Positions 8,025 through 15,861 of a stretch of 37,315 bases of DNA are shown piece by piece. Location: positions 1 through 37,315 of the forward strand of contig NZ_JAJAVB010000040.1 in the NCBI RefSeq assembly GCF_020615385.1, written 5' to 3'. Under the pieces are notes generated by a model. The model saw only the letters and a program-made list of their open reading frames with translations, ran no database searches and was not told the origin of the DNA. Position numbers and translations under genes: made by a program. Origin of the DNA: Jiella soli. GTDB taxonomy: Bacteria; Pseudomonadota; Alphaproteobacteria; Rhizobiales; Rhizobiaceae. Numbering within the stretch: the stretch's first letter is position 1; the number at the start of each line of letters is the position of its first letter.

Positions 8025-8941
8025 TGGGCTCCCCCGATCGGCTGGACGCGCTGCGTCCCGGCGACCCGCCGCTCCTGGTCGACGTGCCGCTGGCGCAGGT
8101 CGGGGAGAGCGTGCGCTGGCATGCAGCGCATCAATGCCTTTACTACTGCGACATCCACGGGCAGGAACTGCGCCGCTACGATCCCGCGACGGGCGATCAC
8201 CAGTCCTGGACCTTCGACGAGCCTGTCGGTGCCTGAATCCCGACGGAAGGGCCTCGTCTGCTCTTGGGGATCGGCGGTACGTTCTGGCTCTTCGACCCTG
8301 AACGCGGGGCACGCGAGCGGTATGTCACCATCACCGAAGACCCAAATCTGCGGATCAACGACAGCCGCTGCGACGGCTCCGGTCGGCTCTGGACCTCGAC
8401 GATGACCCGGCATGGCCCGCCCCAGCCGCCGGTGGGCAGTCTCTATCGTTTGGAGGCCGAGCGGAACCTTGCGGTGAAGGTCACGGAGGTGTCGAACGCG
8501 CTCAGCATCCCCAACACGCTCGCATGGAGTCTCGACGGGAGAACAATGTACTTCTCCGATTCACTCCAACGACGGGTCCGTTGCTACCGTTATGACCAGG
8601 CGACCGGCACCATCGGTTCGCAGGAGGAGTTCTTCGCTCTCGACACTGAGCGTCCTGGCATTCCTGACGGCGCTTGCCTCGACGCCGAAGGCGCGCTTTG
8701 GGTCGCGATCGCTCGTGGCGCCCGGTTGGAAAGACGATTGCCCGACGGCAGCTTGGAAATGGTCATCGAAATGCCGGCCGAACGCCCCACCATGTGTGGC
8801 TTCGGCGGAGCGGATCTCGACCTCCTCTTCGTCACGTCGCTGCGTCCTCCAGACAGCGCCGATACGGCCGATGGCGGCCTCTTCGCTCTGCGTCCCGGTA
8901 CCCGCGGCAGGCCCGAACCGGTCTTCGCGCTTCGCCCTTAG
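8024..8941 (+). pseudogene. SMP-30/gluconolactonase-family lactonase, broken reading frame
   Basis: The gene encodes a six-bladed propeller lactonase that would hydrolyse an aldonolactone. Part one (8024-8233) has VGESVRWHAAHQCLYYCDIHG. Part two, in the same frame from about 8258, has INDSRCDGSGRLWTSTM, NALSIPNTLAWSLDGRTMYF and IPDGACLDAEGALWVAIA, which supply the metal-binding Glu, Asn and Asp residues. Between them an in-frame TGA at 8234-8236 interrupts the gene. The missing strand (SRRKGLV) is readable one frame over, so an insertion and a deletion lie within about 25 bases. Either the gene is recently dead, or the read has two errors; all else is intact and the total length (about 305 codons) is normal. 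The ATG overlaps the aldolase stop and follows AGGAGG. Confidence 0.8.
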
Positions 8942-9197
8942 GTCGCGTCCGCAGTCAGGATACCGTTCACGCGCCGAACCGAAGGATAACCCGGGCGCTC
9001 AAGCAGGTGATCACGCCAGCCGACCTTCAGGGCAGACCGGTGGTTCTGCTTATTCCGATATTTCTTGACGTGAGTGCAGCGAAACAAAGCGGAAAGAAGA
9101 TTCAATAGCTTGAGGGGATAGCTTATCTGTGTAGTCTGGTAGACGTCATTCGCGCGCTTACGGGAGAAACGTGCGCAAGTTTATGGCCCCAGCGGCG
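8942..9197. other. Intergenic stretch, no recognised feature
   Basis: These 256 bases lie between the lactonase gene and the first copy of the 327-bp repeat. They are less GC-rich than their surroundings near 9040-9140. I see no convincing gene, no clear terminator after the operon and no recognisable IS end. They may be further mobile-element debris. Confidence 0.4.
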
Positions 9198-9524
9198 TAC
9201 CCCTGCGGCGAGGACCGCGGTGATGTTGCGCTTTTGGTCTTTCGTCTTTCTTGTTTTCGTAGCGCGGGTTGGCGCCAACCCATTTTGAGTTTTCGCCAAC
9301 CTATTTCGACGTGGCGCAGGGTCGGAACGAAGCGTTGCCAACTCGGCGCGGAGCCGGCGCCGAGTTGGCAAGAGGCGGCGCCGCGTCTTTCGGCTCGACA
9401 AAGACGCAAGGATCACAGTCCGGGGCCGGCATGCGCCGTAAAGGTTTCTCGGCATACGGCGTATGAAGAGGCAACGGGGCGTTCCGGGGGATGAAGCATA
9501 CGCCGTGACGCTTTGGGATGCGTC
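9198..9524. repeat. 327-bp direct repeat, copy 1
   Basis: This segment is repeated almost base for base at 17445-17771, in the same orientation, with only a few substitutions and two one-base indels that cancel. It is rich in dyads. There is a perfect 16-bp palindrome at 9266-9281, a stem of two perfect 15-base arms at 9335-9349 and 9357-9371, and 10-base arms at 9456-9465 and 9497-9506. No convincing gene is inside. Copy 2 ends 2 bp from the end of an IS66-family transposase remnant. Copy 1 is followed by an IS256-type fragment and then by an IS66 tail, so the repeat is probably the flank of an IS66-like element or a small non-autonomous element. Confidence 0.85.
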
Positions 9525-9641
9525 GGCTACGCTGCTGCCCGCTCGGAGCTATGGCGGAACCTGGGTGATGACGGTGTGAGAAAGGCGGCGTATCGAGGCG
9601 GTTGTTGAAGCCAGCCCGAACCTCCAGAGGAGCGATACGCC

Positions 9642-10178
9642 TTGACGACGGATACCACCATTTCCGCTTTCCTACATCCCGACACGATCGAGAATCCCCT
9701 GACCTCTGTGCTTCGTGAAGGCGCCCGCCGCTTGCTCGCAGAGGCGATCGAGGCGGAAGCCGAGGCATTCCTGGCCACGATGCAGGAGCAGCGACTTTGC
9801 GACGGCCGGGCTCGCTTCGTGCGCCACGGCCATCGCCCGGAGCGAGTGATCCAGACCAGGATCGGTCCGGTTCCGGTTCGCAGAGCGAAGGTTCGCGACC
9901 GCGGCGCCGAGGCTGATGACGGTTCTGGCAAGGGCGGTGAGCGCGTCACATTCACGTCGGCAATCCTGCCAAAATGGGCGCGCCGGACGAAGAGCCTCGA
10001 TGCGCTGCCGCCGGTCCTCTACCTGCGCGGCATCTCGACCGGCGATTTCCAGGAAGCTCTTGCGGCGCTGCTCGGCAAGGACGCACTTGGCCTCTCGCCC
10101 TCCGTCATCGGCCGCCTCAAGGACGACTGGCAGGGCGACTATGACCGCTGGTAGCGCCGCGATCTGTCGGCCCGCCGC
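9642..10178 (+). pseudogene. IS256-family (Mutator-type) transposase, N-terminal fragment
   Basis: Residues 1-179 of a roughly 400-residue IS256-type transposase remain. The N-terminal pattern NPLTSVLREGARRLLAEAIE is recognisable, followed by FLATMQEQRLCDGRARFVRHG, then LYLRGISTGDFQEALAALLG and LSPSVIGRLKDDWQGDYDRW. The start is TTG at 9642, preceded by AGAGGAG. At 10152-10154 a TAG replaces what is usually a Gln codon (CAG). The frame then continues as RRDLSARR up to about 10178, where IS66-derived sequence begins. The DDE catalytic core is missing, so it is inactive. Confidence 0.85.
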
Positions 10179-10362
10179 TGGCCGACCAGTTCCACGGCAG
10201 GAGTTCGCCGAGCCGGGACTGCGGTGTGTCGGCGATGCGGGTGAGCACGTCGGCGAGCCAGGCTTGCGGATCGATGTCGTTCAGCTTCGCTGTGGCGATC
10301 AGCGTCAGCATGAAGGCGCAGCGGTCGGCTCCGCGATCGGAACCGGCGAAGAGCCACGACTT
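10179..10362 (-). pseudogene. IS66-family transposase, C-terminal remnant
   Basis: On the minus strand this encodes about 60 residues typical of the end of IS66 TnpC: SWLFAGSDRGADRCAFML, TAKLNDIDPQAWLADVL and ELLPWNW. Everything upstream in the gene is missing, and its very C terminus is replaced by the IS256 fragment. It is related to, but clearly diverged from, the longer IS66 remnant at 17774-18297. It marks the downstream end of the dehydratase-TRAP module. Confidence 0.8.
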
Positions 10363-10411
10363 AAGTGCAAACTCCCTCAAGCGACCATTCAGCGGTAATA
10401 ACCGCACCAGT

Positions 10412-11563
10412 TCACCAGTTGGTGTGCGAGCCGTCAGCCCGCCGCAGGTGCGGCATCTCGGAATGCCGGAAGGGTTCATCCTGGCAGAGCCGCGTTTCGT
10501 CGACGTCGACGCCCAGTCCGGGAGCGTCCGGCACGGGATAGACGGCGTCGTCCAACCGCAGGCGATCCAGGAACACCGGCGATTCCTGGCGCGCCAACGC
10601 CTCATCCGGCGTTTCCCAGCATTCGACCCAGGAGAGATTCGGAACCGCAGCCGCCAGATGCACGGTCGCCGCCGTGCAGATGGGCCCGAGCGGATTGTGG
10701 GGCATCAGGTCGACGTAGTGGGCCTCGCACCAGCCCGCGACCTTCATCGCCTCGGTGAAGCCCCCGACGTTGCAGATGTCGACGCGCGCATGATCCAGAA
10801 GCTGCCGCTCGACATAGGGCGCGAACTGCCACTTCGACGCGAACTCCTCGCCGATCGCGAAGGGAACGTCCGTCATCCTCCGCAGGCTCGCATAGGCTGA
10901 CGGGGTTTCGTCCCGGATCGGCTCCTCGACGAAGTCGAGCGTGCCTTGCGGCAGCTTGGAGCAGAAGGAGGCGGCCTCGGCGACGCTGAAGCGGTGGTGA
11001 AGATCGGTGCCGAGCGTCACCTGCGGTCCGAGCGCCCGACGCGCGGCAGTCATCGCCCGCGCGGCCCACGCGATGGCCGGCCGCGGCTCGAAGACTTCGG
11101 GAGCGTCCTCCTTCCAGCCGAGCCTCAGGCAGTTCCAGCCGACGTCCATGGCATTGCGGGCGAAGGCGACGAGCTCGTCCACGTCGTCCGAGCGGACGCA
11201 GCCAAAGGTCGGCACGACGTCCCGCTGCTTGCCGCCGAGGAGACGATGGACCGGCAGATCGAGCGCCTTGCCGGCGATGTCGTGGAGGGCGATGTCGATG
11301 GCCGACATGGCCGCGGTCAGCGAGCGTCCGCCTTCGAAGTACTGGCTGCGGTAGAGCTCCTGCCAGAGCCGGGCCGGCTCCAGGGGGCACCGGCCGACCA
11401 GGAAGCGAGCGAAATGCTCGACCGCACCGGCCACGGCCAGTTCCCGGCTCGAAAGCCCAGCCTCGCCCCAGCCATGGACGCCGCACTCGGTCGTGACCTT
11501 CACCAGGAGCTGGTTGCGGTCGCCCACCCACAGGGGGTGGGCCTTGATTGATTCGATTTTCAA
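10412..11563 (-). CDS. Enolase-superfamily acid-sugar dehydratase (paralogue 1)
   Basis: This is a mandelate racemase/muconate lactonizing enzyme-type protein of 383 residues, expected to dehydrate an aldonate or aldarate. The N-terminal cap has GWGEAGLSSRE and FEGGRSLTAAMSAIDIALHD. The barrel has TDLHHRF (Asp187 as first metal ligand), FVEEP (Glu213), IGEEF (Glu239) and MPHNPLGP (His289 as likely acid/base). It ends in the DgoD-like PHLRRADGSHTNW. The start is TTG at 11563, with no good Shine-Dalgarno; it is chosen because the family begins MKI. It lies 36 bp behind its paralogue at 11600-12754 and is last in the minus-strand operon. The substrate is unknown; a TRAP-imported sugar acid is likely. 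Confidence 0.87.
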   Translation of the reverse strand: MKIESIKAHPLWVGDRNQLLVKVTTECGVHGWGEAGLSSRELAVAGAVEHFARFLVGRCPLEPARLWQELYRSQYFEGGRSLTAAMSAIDIALHDIAGKALDLPVHRLLGGKQRDVVPTFGCVRSDDVDELVAFARNAMDVGWNCLRLGWKEDAPEVFEPRPAIAWAARAMTAARRALGPQVTLGTDLHHRFSVAEAASFCSKLPQGTLDFVEEPIRDETPSAYASLRRMTDVPFAIGEEFASKWQFAPYVERQLLDHARVDICNVGGFTEAMKVAGWCEAHYVDLMPHNPLGPICTAATVHLAAAVPNLSWVECWETPDEALARQESPVFLDRLRLDDAVYPVPDAPGLGVDVDETRLCQDEPFRHSEMPHLRRADGSHTNW

Positions 11564-11581
11564 GAATGCGTCTCACGTCAG

Positions 11582-11597
11582 GCAGCCTTGCGGCTGC
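11582..11597 (-). other. Small hairpin between the two dehydratase genes
   Basis: In the 36-bp gap between the two paralogous dehydratase genes, GCAGCC and GGCTGC form a perfect 6-bp stem around a four-base TTGC loop. There is no T-run, so it is not a convincing terminator. It might affect mRNA processing or expression of the downstream paralogue. Confidence 0.3.
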
Positions 11598-11599
11598 GG

Positions 11600-12754
11600 T
11601 CACCAGTTGGTGAATGAACCATCGCGCCGCCGTAGGTGCGGCGGTTCGGAATAGGAGAACTGCTCTGCCTCAAGCCTCTCCTCGTCGACCTCGATGCCCA
11701 GTCCGGGGGCATCGGGCACGACATAGGAGGAGGCCGACATCTGCATCTGCGTCGGGAAGAAATCGGCCCTGTCGAAGCCGAGCCGGGTCTCGACCGGGCT
11801 CGTCCGGCACTCCAGCCAGGCGAAGTTCGCAACCGCGGCGCCGAGATGGACGGAAGCCGCCGTGCAGATCGGCCCGAGCGGATTGTGGGGCATCAGGTCG
11901 ACGTAGTGTGCCTCGCACCAGCCCGCGACCTTCATGGCCTCGGTGAAGCCTCCGACGTTGCAGATGTCGATCCGGGCGAACTGCAGGATGTCGTTCTCCA
12001 CATACGGCACGAACTGCCACTTCGAGGAGAATTCCTCGCCGATCGCGAACGGGACATCGGTCATCCGGCGGAGCGCCTCGTAGGCGGTGGGGGCCTCGTC
12101 GCGGATCGGCTCCTCGAGAAAGTCGAGCGTACCGTGCGGCAGCTTCTGGCAGAAGGACGCAGCTTCCGCGACGCTGAGACGGTGGTGGTACTCGACGCCC
12201 AGCACCATCTCGTGGCCCAGTTCCTCACGCGCCCTCGTGACCCATTCGGCAGTCGCTGCGATCGACTCCCGCGGCTCGAAGAGGTCGGTGCTCTCCTGAC
12301 CCGCTGCGATGAAGCGCACGCAGTTCCAGCCTTCGTCGCGCAGGAGCCGGCCCTGCTCGATCATCTCCGGGCCCGGTTCGACCGAGGTCGTCGCGAACGC
12401 CGGCACCAGGTCCCGCTGCTTGCCGCCAAGAAGCTGATAAACCGGCACGCCGAGGGCCTTGCCCTTGATGTCGTGGAAGGCGATGTCGAGCGCGGCGATC
12501 GCGGCGGTCAGCACCCGTCCGCCCTCGAAATACTGGCTGCGATACATCTCCTGCCAGAGGGCTCCACAACGCATGGGGTCACGGCCGACGAGGAACTGGC
12601 TGTAATGTTCGAGGACGCCCTGGACCGCCCTCTCGCGGTAGGACATGCCGGATTCGCCCCAGCCGTGAATGCCCTCGTCCGTCTCGACCTTGACGACGAG
12701 CTGATTGCGCACGCCGACGCGCACCGCATACGATTTGATCGCTGTGATTTTCAT
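11600..12754 (-). CDS. Enolase-superfamily acid-sugar dehydratase (paralogue 2, Asp-to-Glu metal site)
   Basis: This 384-residue protein is a close paralogue of the product of 10412-11563. The two share long identical runs such as RMTDVPFAIGEEF, DICNVGGFTEAMKVAGWCEA and YVDLMPHNPLGPICTAA. Glu214, Glu240 and His290 are conserved. At the first metal position it reads GVEYHHRLS, with Glu188 where the neighbour has Asp187 in GTDLHHRFS. The region around residues 147-156 also differs strongly (VRFIAAGQES against LRLGWKEDAP), where this superfamily often has substrate-specific residues. The two copies therefore probably act on different sugar acids or stereoisomers. The ATG at 12754 has only a weak upstream purine patch. 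It lies 34 bp after the TRAP permease gene. Confidence 0.88.
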   Translation of the reverse strand: MKITAIKSYAVRVGVRNQLVVKVETDEGIHGWGESGMSYRERAVQGVLEHYSQFLVGRDPMRCGALWQEMYRSQYFEGGRVLTAAIAALDIAFHDIKGKALGVPVYQLLGGKQRDLVPAFATTSVEPGPEMIEQGRLLRDEGWNCVRFIAAGQESTDLFEPRESIAATAEWVTRAREELGHEMVLGVEYHHRLSVAEAASFCQKLPHGTLDFLEEPIRDEAPTAYEALRRMTDVPFAIGEEFSSKWQFVPYVENDILQFARIDICNVGGFTEAMKVAGWCEAHYVDLMPHNPLGPICTAASVHLGAAVANFAWLECRTSPVETRLGFDRADFFPTQMQMSASSYVVPDAPGLGIEVDEERLEAEQFSYSEPPHLRRRDGSFTNW

Positions 12755-12788
12755 GTCCGGTTCCGGGATTGGAGGTTGAGCGCGACCT

Positions 12789-14060
12789 TCAGCCGAGCAC
12801 GTGGGGGAGCCAGGTCGACAGGCTCGGAAAGAAGATCAGGAGCAGCACCGCGCACAGCTCGGCTGCGAGGAACGGCAGGAGCTCCCGGATGAAGGGCATC
12901 ATCGGGACGTCGCCGATCTTCATCAGGATGAAGAGGACGACGCCGACGGGTGGGGTGATCAACCCGATCGCGAGGGTCAGGATAATGACCATCGCTGCCT
13001 GGATCGGGTCGATGCCGAGATGGGTGATCGTCGGCATCAGCAGCGGCACAAAGATGATCAGCGCCGCCCCGATGTCGAGGAACATCCCGAGCACCAGCAT
13101 CAGCAGCATGACGCCGACCAGGAACAGCGTCGGCGTGCCTTCGAAATACGGGGCAAGGCTCGTCACCAGCGACGAGATGCCGAGAAGGTTAAGCGCGTAG
13201 GACAGGATCGAGGCGGCGGCGACCAGCAGGTAGACGGTGGCGGTGACCCGCGCCGCGACGATGAGCGAGTCCCAAAGGTCCTTCAGGGAGATCGAGCGGA
13301 ACACCACCAGCCCCAGGACCGCGGCCACGAACACCGCGATGCCGCCGCCCTCGGTGGCGGTGAAGGCGCCGACGACCATGCCGCCGACGATCACCACCGG
13401 CAGGATGCCGACGAGTACACCCTCGATCACCAGGCGCGGTATCTGCGACTGCTCCACGACGATCCTCGACTGCGGCAGTCCGGAGGTGAGGCTCCGTATC
13501 CAGATCATGACGATGCACGCGCCGCCCATCATGAGGCCGGGAATGATGCCTGCGACGAAGAGGTCGACGATCGACAGGCCAGTGACCGCGGCCATGATGA
13601 TCGCAAGGCCCGAAGGCGGGATGATCGGACCGATGATCGCCGTCGCGGCCGTGACCGCCGCCGAATACTCCTTGGTGTAGCCTTCCTTCGGCATGACGTT
13701 CATGAAGAAGCGCCCGAGCGCGCTCGCGTCGGCAACCGCCGAGCCCGAGATGCCGGCGAAGAGAACGGACGCGCCGGTGTTGGTATAGGCCGTGCCGCCC
13801 GGAAAGCGGCCCATGAGCAGCGACGATATGCGGATCAGCCGGACCGTGATGTCGCTGCGGTTCATGATTTCCGCGGCGAGGATGTAGAACGGCATCGCGA
13901 TGAAGACGAAGCTGTCCACGCCCGAGAAGAAGCGGGTGATGATGACCGGCAGCGGAATGCCGAACAGCCAGACGCCAAGCGTGCCGCCGAGGCCGAGGGC
14001 GAAGGCGATGGGCACGCCGGAGAGAAGAAGGCCGAGGGAGAGGACCGCCACCCAGATCAT
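12789..14060 (-). CDS. dctM: TRAP transporter large permease, DctM type
   Basis: This is the large membrane subunit of a tripartite ATP-independent transporter, which brings in carboxylated substrates using the sodium or proton gradient. The 423-residue protein is hydrophobic throughout, with about 12 predicted membrane segments. Family markers are GVPIAFALGLGG, GGTAYTNTGASVLFAGISGSAVADASALG, ATAIIGPIIPPSG and LAIGLITPPVGVVLF. An in-frame extension to 14324 would overlap most of the DctQ gene and has no membrane character, so I chose the ATG at 14060. The gene lies 52 bp behind dctQ. The substrate is inferred to be an aldonate or uronate because the next genes are sugar-acid dehydratases. Confidence 0.93.
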   Translation of the reverse strand: MIWVAVLSLGLLLSGVPIAFALGLGGTLGVWLFGIPLPVIITRFFSGVDSFVFIAMPFYILAAEIMNRSDITVRLIRISSLLMGRFPGGTAYTNTGASVLFAGISGSAVADASALGRFFMNVMPKEGYTKEYSAAVTAATAIIGPIIPPSGLAIIMAAVTGLSIVDLFVAGIIPGLMMGGACIVMIWIRSLTSGLPQSRIVVEQSQIPRLVIEGVLVGILPVVIVGGMVVGAFTATEGGGIAVFVAAVLGLVVFRSISLKDLWDSLIVAARVTATVYLLVAAASILSYALNLLGISSLVTSLAPYFEGTPTLFLVGVMLLMLVLGMFLDIGAALIIFVPLLMPTITHLGIDPIQAAMVIILTLAIGLITPPVGVVLFILMKIGDVPMMPFIRELLPFLAAELCAVLLLIFFPSLSTWLPHVLG

Positions 14061-14112
14061 TGTGTCGTCTCGCGATGTTGGGACAGGACGAAGCGGAGCG
14101 CGTTCGGCGTTC

Positions 14113-14604
14113 TCACCAGGCTTCTTCTTCCACCGGCGCCTCGCGGAAGCCGGTGATCCAGCAAAGGACGATCTGGACCAGCATAATCGCGGCGCCGACG
14201 GGGATGGCGAGATACGGCAGCAGCATCGGAATGCCCGAGGCGGCCGCGCGCTGGGACTGATTGGCGAGCGCGGCGGGCCAGCCGTAGACCAGAAGCAGGA
14301 CGCAAAAGATCCCGGCAATGCCATAAAGGATGCTGCGGACGAGATGGCGCAGCCGCTCCGGGACCATGTCCACGACCCCGTCTACCGCCATGTGCTCGGC
14401 CCGGTAGATCGCGGCGGAGCCTCCGAGCATCATGACCCACATCATAGTGTAGCGCATGATCTCCTCGGCCCAGGTGAGCGAGGTCCCGGTGGCGTAGCGG
14501 CCGATCACCTGGGTGAAGTTCAGGACGCAGACGAACAGGAAGATCAGCGCCGCCGCGATCTCGCAGACCTGCGCGAGACGCCTGGAGAGATTGCTCAGGG
14601 TCAT
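14113..14604 (-). CDS. dctQ: TRAP transporter small permease, DctQ type
   Basis: This 163-residue subunit has four hydrophobic segments, typical of DctQ. Markers are VLNFTQVIGRYATGTSLTWAEE (the conserved R-Y and W-A-E-E region) and the loop IYRAEHMAVDGVVDMVPERL. It joins the large subunit to form the transporter. The ATG at 14604 has little Shine-Dalgarno signal. A strong hairpin in the 101-bp gap upstream (14671-14696) separates it from the binding-protein gene and may lower its expression relative to dctP. Confidence 0.92.
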   Translation of the reverse strand: MTLSNLSRRLAQVCEIAAALIFLFVCVLNFTQVIGRYATGTSLTWAEEIMRYTMMWVMMLGGSAAIYRAEHMAVDGVVDMVPERLRHLVRSILYGIAGIFCVLLLVYGWPAALANQSQRAAASGIPMLLPYLAIPVGAAIMLVQIVLCWITGFREAPVEEEAW

Positions 14605-14670
14605 GAAGTGCCAACCGTACTGCTCGGCCGCCGTGTCGGGCCAGGAAGATCGTCGGAGGGAAAAGCGGAA

Positions 14671-14696
14671 GCGGGCTTGTCAGCGTGCAAGCCCGC
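14671..14696 (-). terminator. Intercistronic hairpin after dctP (attenuator or partial terminator)
   Basis: GCGGGCTTG and CAAGCCCGC form a perfect 9-bp, GC-rich stem with an 8-base loop, just downstream of the dctP stop on the minus strand. The sequence after it reads TTCCGCTTTTCCC in transcript sense, which is only moderately T-rich. It probably either terminates part of the transcripts or protects the dctP message from 3' decay. Either would give the excess of binding protein over membrane subunits that TRAP systems usually need. Confidence 0.6.
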
Positions 14697-14705
14697 CTCG
14701 AAGGC

Positions 14706-15749
14706 TCACTCGGCTGACGGGTAGAGCTTGTCCTCAGCCTTGTTGACGGCCGACTCGATGCGCTTCAGGAGGTCATCGCCGACCTCTTTGGAGATGTACT
14801 CGCGCACCGGCTTGTAGACGGCGTCGCGGAACATCTCCTTTTCCTTCGGCGTGGAGACGTGCACCTTCACGCCCTTCTCCTCCTCGATCTGCTTGACGTA
14901 GCTGTAGTCGCCACGCGTCTTCTGGACGTCCTCGGTCGCCGCCATGAGCTTTGCGCCGTCGACGACGATCTTCTGCTCCTCGGGCGTCAACGACTTGAAC
15001 CACGCATCGTTGGCGACGATGATGTGCAGCCCGAAGACGTGTTCGTTGAGCGTCATGTACTTGGCGACATCCGTGGCGCCGCCGGCATAGAGGACCGGCG
15101 GAGGGCTCTCGAGGCCGTCCACGACGCCCTGCTGGAGAGCCATCACGGCCTCGGAGCCCGCGATCGGCGTCGGATGGGCTCCGAGCGCCTCGACCATCTT
15201 CATGTAGACCGGACTCTCCATGGTCCGGATCTTCAGATCCTTCATGTCGTCCGGCGTGACGATGGGATGGACGTTGTTGACGAACGAGCGGAAGCCGTTC
15301 TGGGAGAACGCCAGCGCGCGGATGCCCGTCTTGTCGTGGATGTCATCGAGCATCCACTGGCCGAACTCGCCGTTCATGACCTCCCAGGCGATGGGAGCGG
15401 ACTTGAAGAGATACGGCAGGGACCAGACCTGGATCGGCTTATAGAAGCCAGCAAACGCGCCGTCCGACGGCAGCGTCATCTCGAGCGTGCCCTGCTGCAC
15501 CATCTCGGTCGTGTCACGGACCGAGCCCAGCTGATTGCCGGGGAACAGACGGACCGTCAGGTCCCCGCCGCTCTTGCTCTCGACATAGTTCTTGAACGCC
15601 GTGGCCGCGTTGTATTCCGGGTTGTCCCCTTCGTACATCTCGAACGCGAACTTGATTTCCTTGGCCTCGGCGGCGGTGATTCCGGCGACGAGTGCGAGGG
15701 CGGCAAGCGCCGCACGCCCCGCAAGAGCGGTGCTGGTGAAAAACTGCAT
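14706..15749 (-). CDS. dctP: TRAP transporter substrate-binding protein, DctP type
   Basis: This is the periplasmic receptor of the TRAP system. Residues 1-30 form a signal peptide ending ITAAEA. The mature protein shows the DctP pattern: FKNYVESKSGGDLTVRLFPG, DLKIRTMESPVYMKMVEALG (with the arginine that usually binds the substrate carboxylate) and PIAGSEAVMALQQGVVDGLE. Length is 347. The ATG at 15749 is chosen over an in-frame start at 15779 because GAGGAGGAATC lies immediately before it. It is the first gene of the minus-strand operon dctP-dctQ-dctM-dehydratase-dehydratase and is divergent from a GntR regulator, with a candidate operator between them. Confidence 0.94.
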   Translation of the reverse strand: MQFFTSTALAGRAALAALALVAGITAAEAKEIKFAFEMYEGDNPEYNAATAFKNYVESKSGGDLTVRLFPGNQLGSVRDTTEMVQQGTLEMTLPSDGAFAGFYKPIQVWSLPYLFKSAPIAWEVMNGEFGQWMLDDIHDKTGIRALAFSQNGFRSFVNNVHPIVTPDDMKDLKIRTMESPVYMKMVEALGAHPTPIAGSEAVMALQQGVVDGLESPPPVLYAGGATDVAKYMTLNEHVFGLHIIVANDAWFKSLTPEEQKIVVDGAKLMAATEDVQKTRGDYSYVKQIEEEKGVKVHVSTPKEKEMFRDAVYKPVREYISKEVGDDLLKRIESAVNKAEDKLYPSAE

Positions 15750-15810
15750 GATTCCTCCTCGGTGGCAGGGACTCCTCACCCTGACTTCCCCATGAAAATC
15801 ATCCGATTAT

Positions 15811-15831
15811 ACAAAGTCAAGGCCACTTTGT
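15811..15831. promoter_or_regulatory. Candidate GntR operator between dctP and the regulator gene
   Basis: In the 112-bp divergent region there is a perfect inverted repeat, ACAAAGT and ACTTTGT, separated by seven bases. On the minus strand a TATAAT-like -10 element (15806-15811) overlaps its edge, which would place the operator at the dctP promoter. FCD-type GntR proteins commonly bind such dyads beside their own genes. Confidence 0.5.
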
Positions 15832-15861
15832 GTTCTATCCGAATTGTGGCATGAGACTGTC

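Noticed and set aside
9198-9524. Small proteins in the repeat (open frames of 80-110 codons on both strands)
   Set aside because: They are Arg/Pro/Ala-rich, have no ribosome-binding site or domain, and the DNA is dominated by perfect dyads, so the segment looks non-coding.
12801-14156. Plus-strand open frame of 451 codons
   Set aside because: Antisense shadow of the DctM permease, made of charged low-complexity text with no domain; the minus-strand gene has clear TRAP motifs.
14061-14324. N-terminal extension of DctM
   Set aside because: It overlaps dctQ on the same strand in another frame and has Arg/Pro/Ser-rich sequence; DctM proteins start at the MIWVAVLSL segment.
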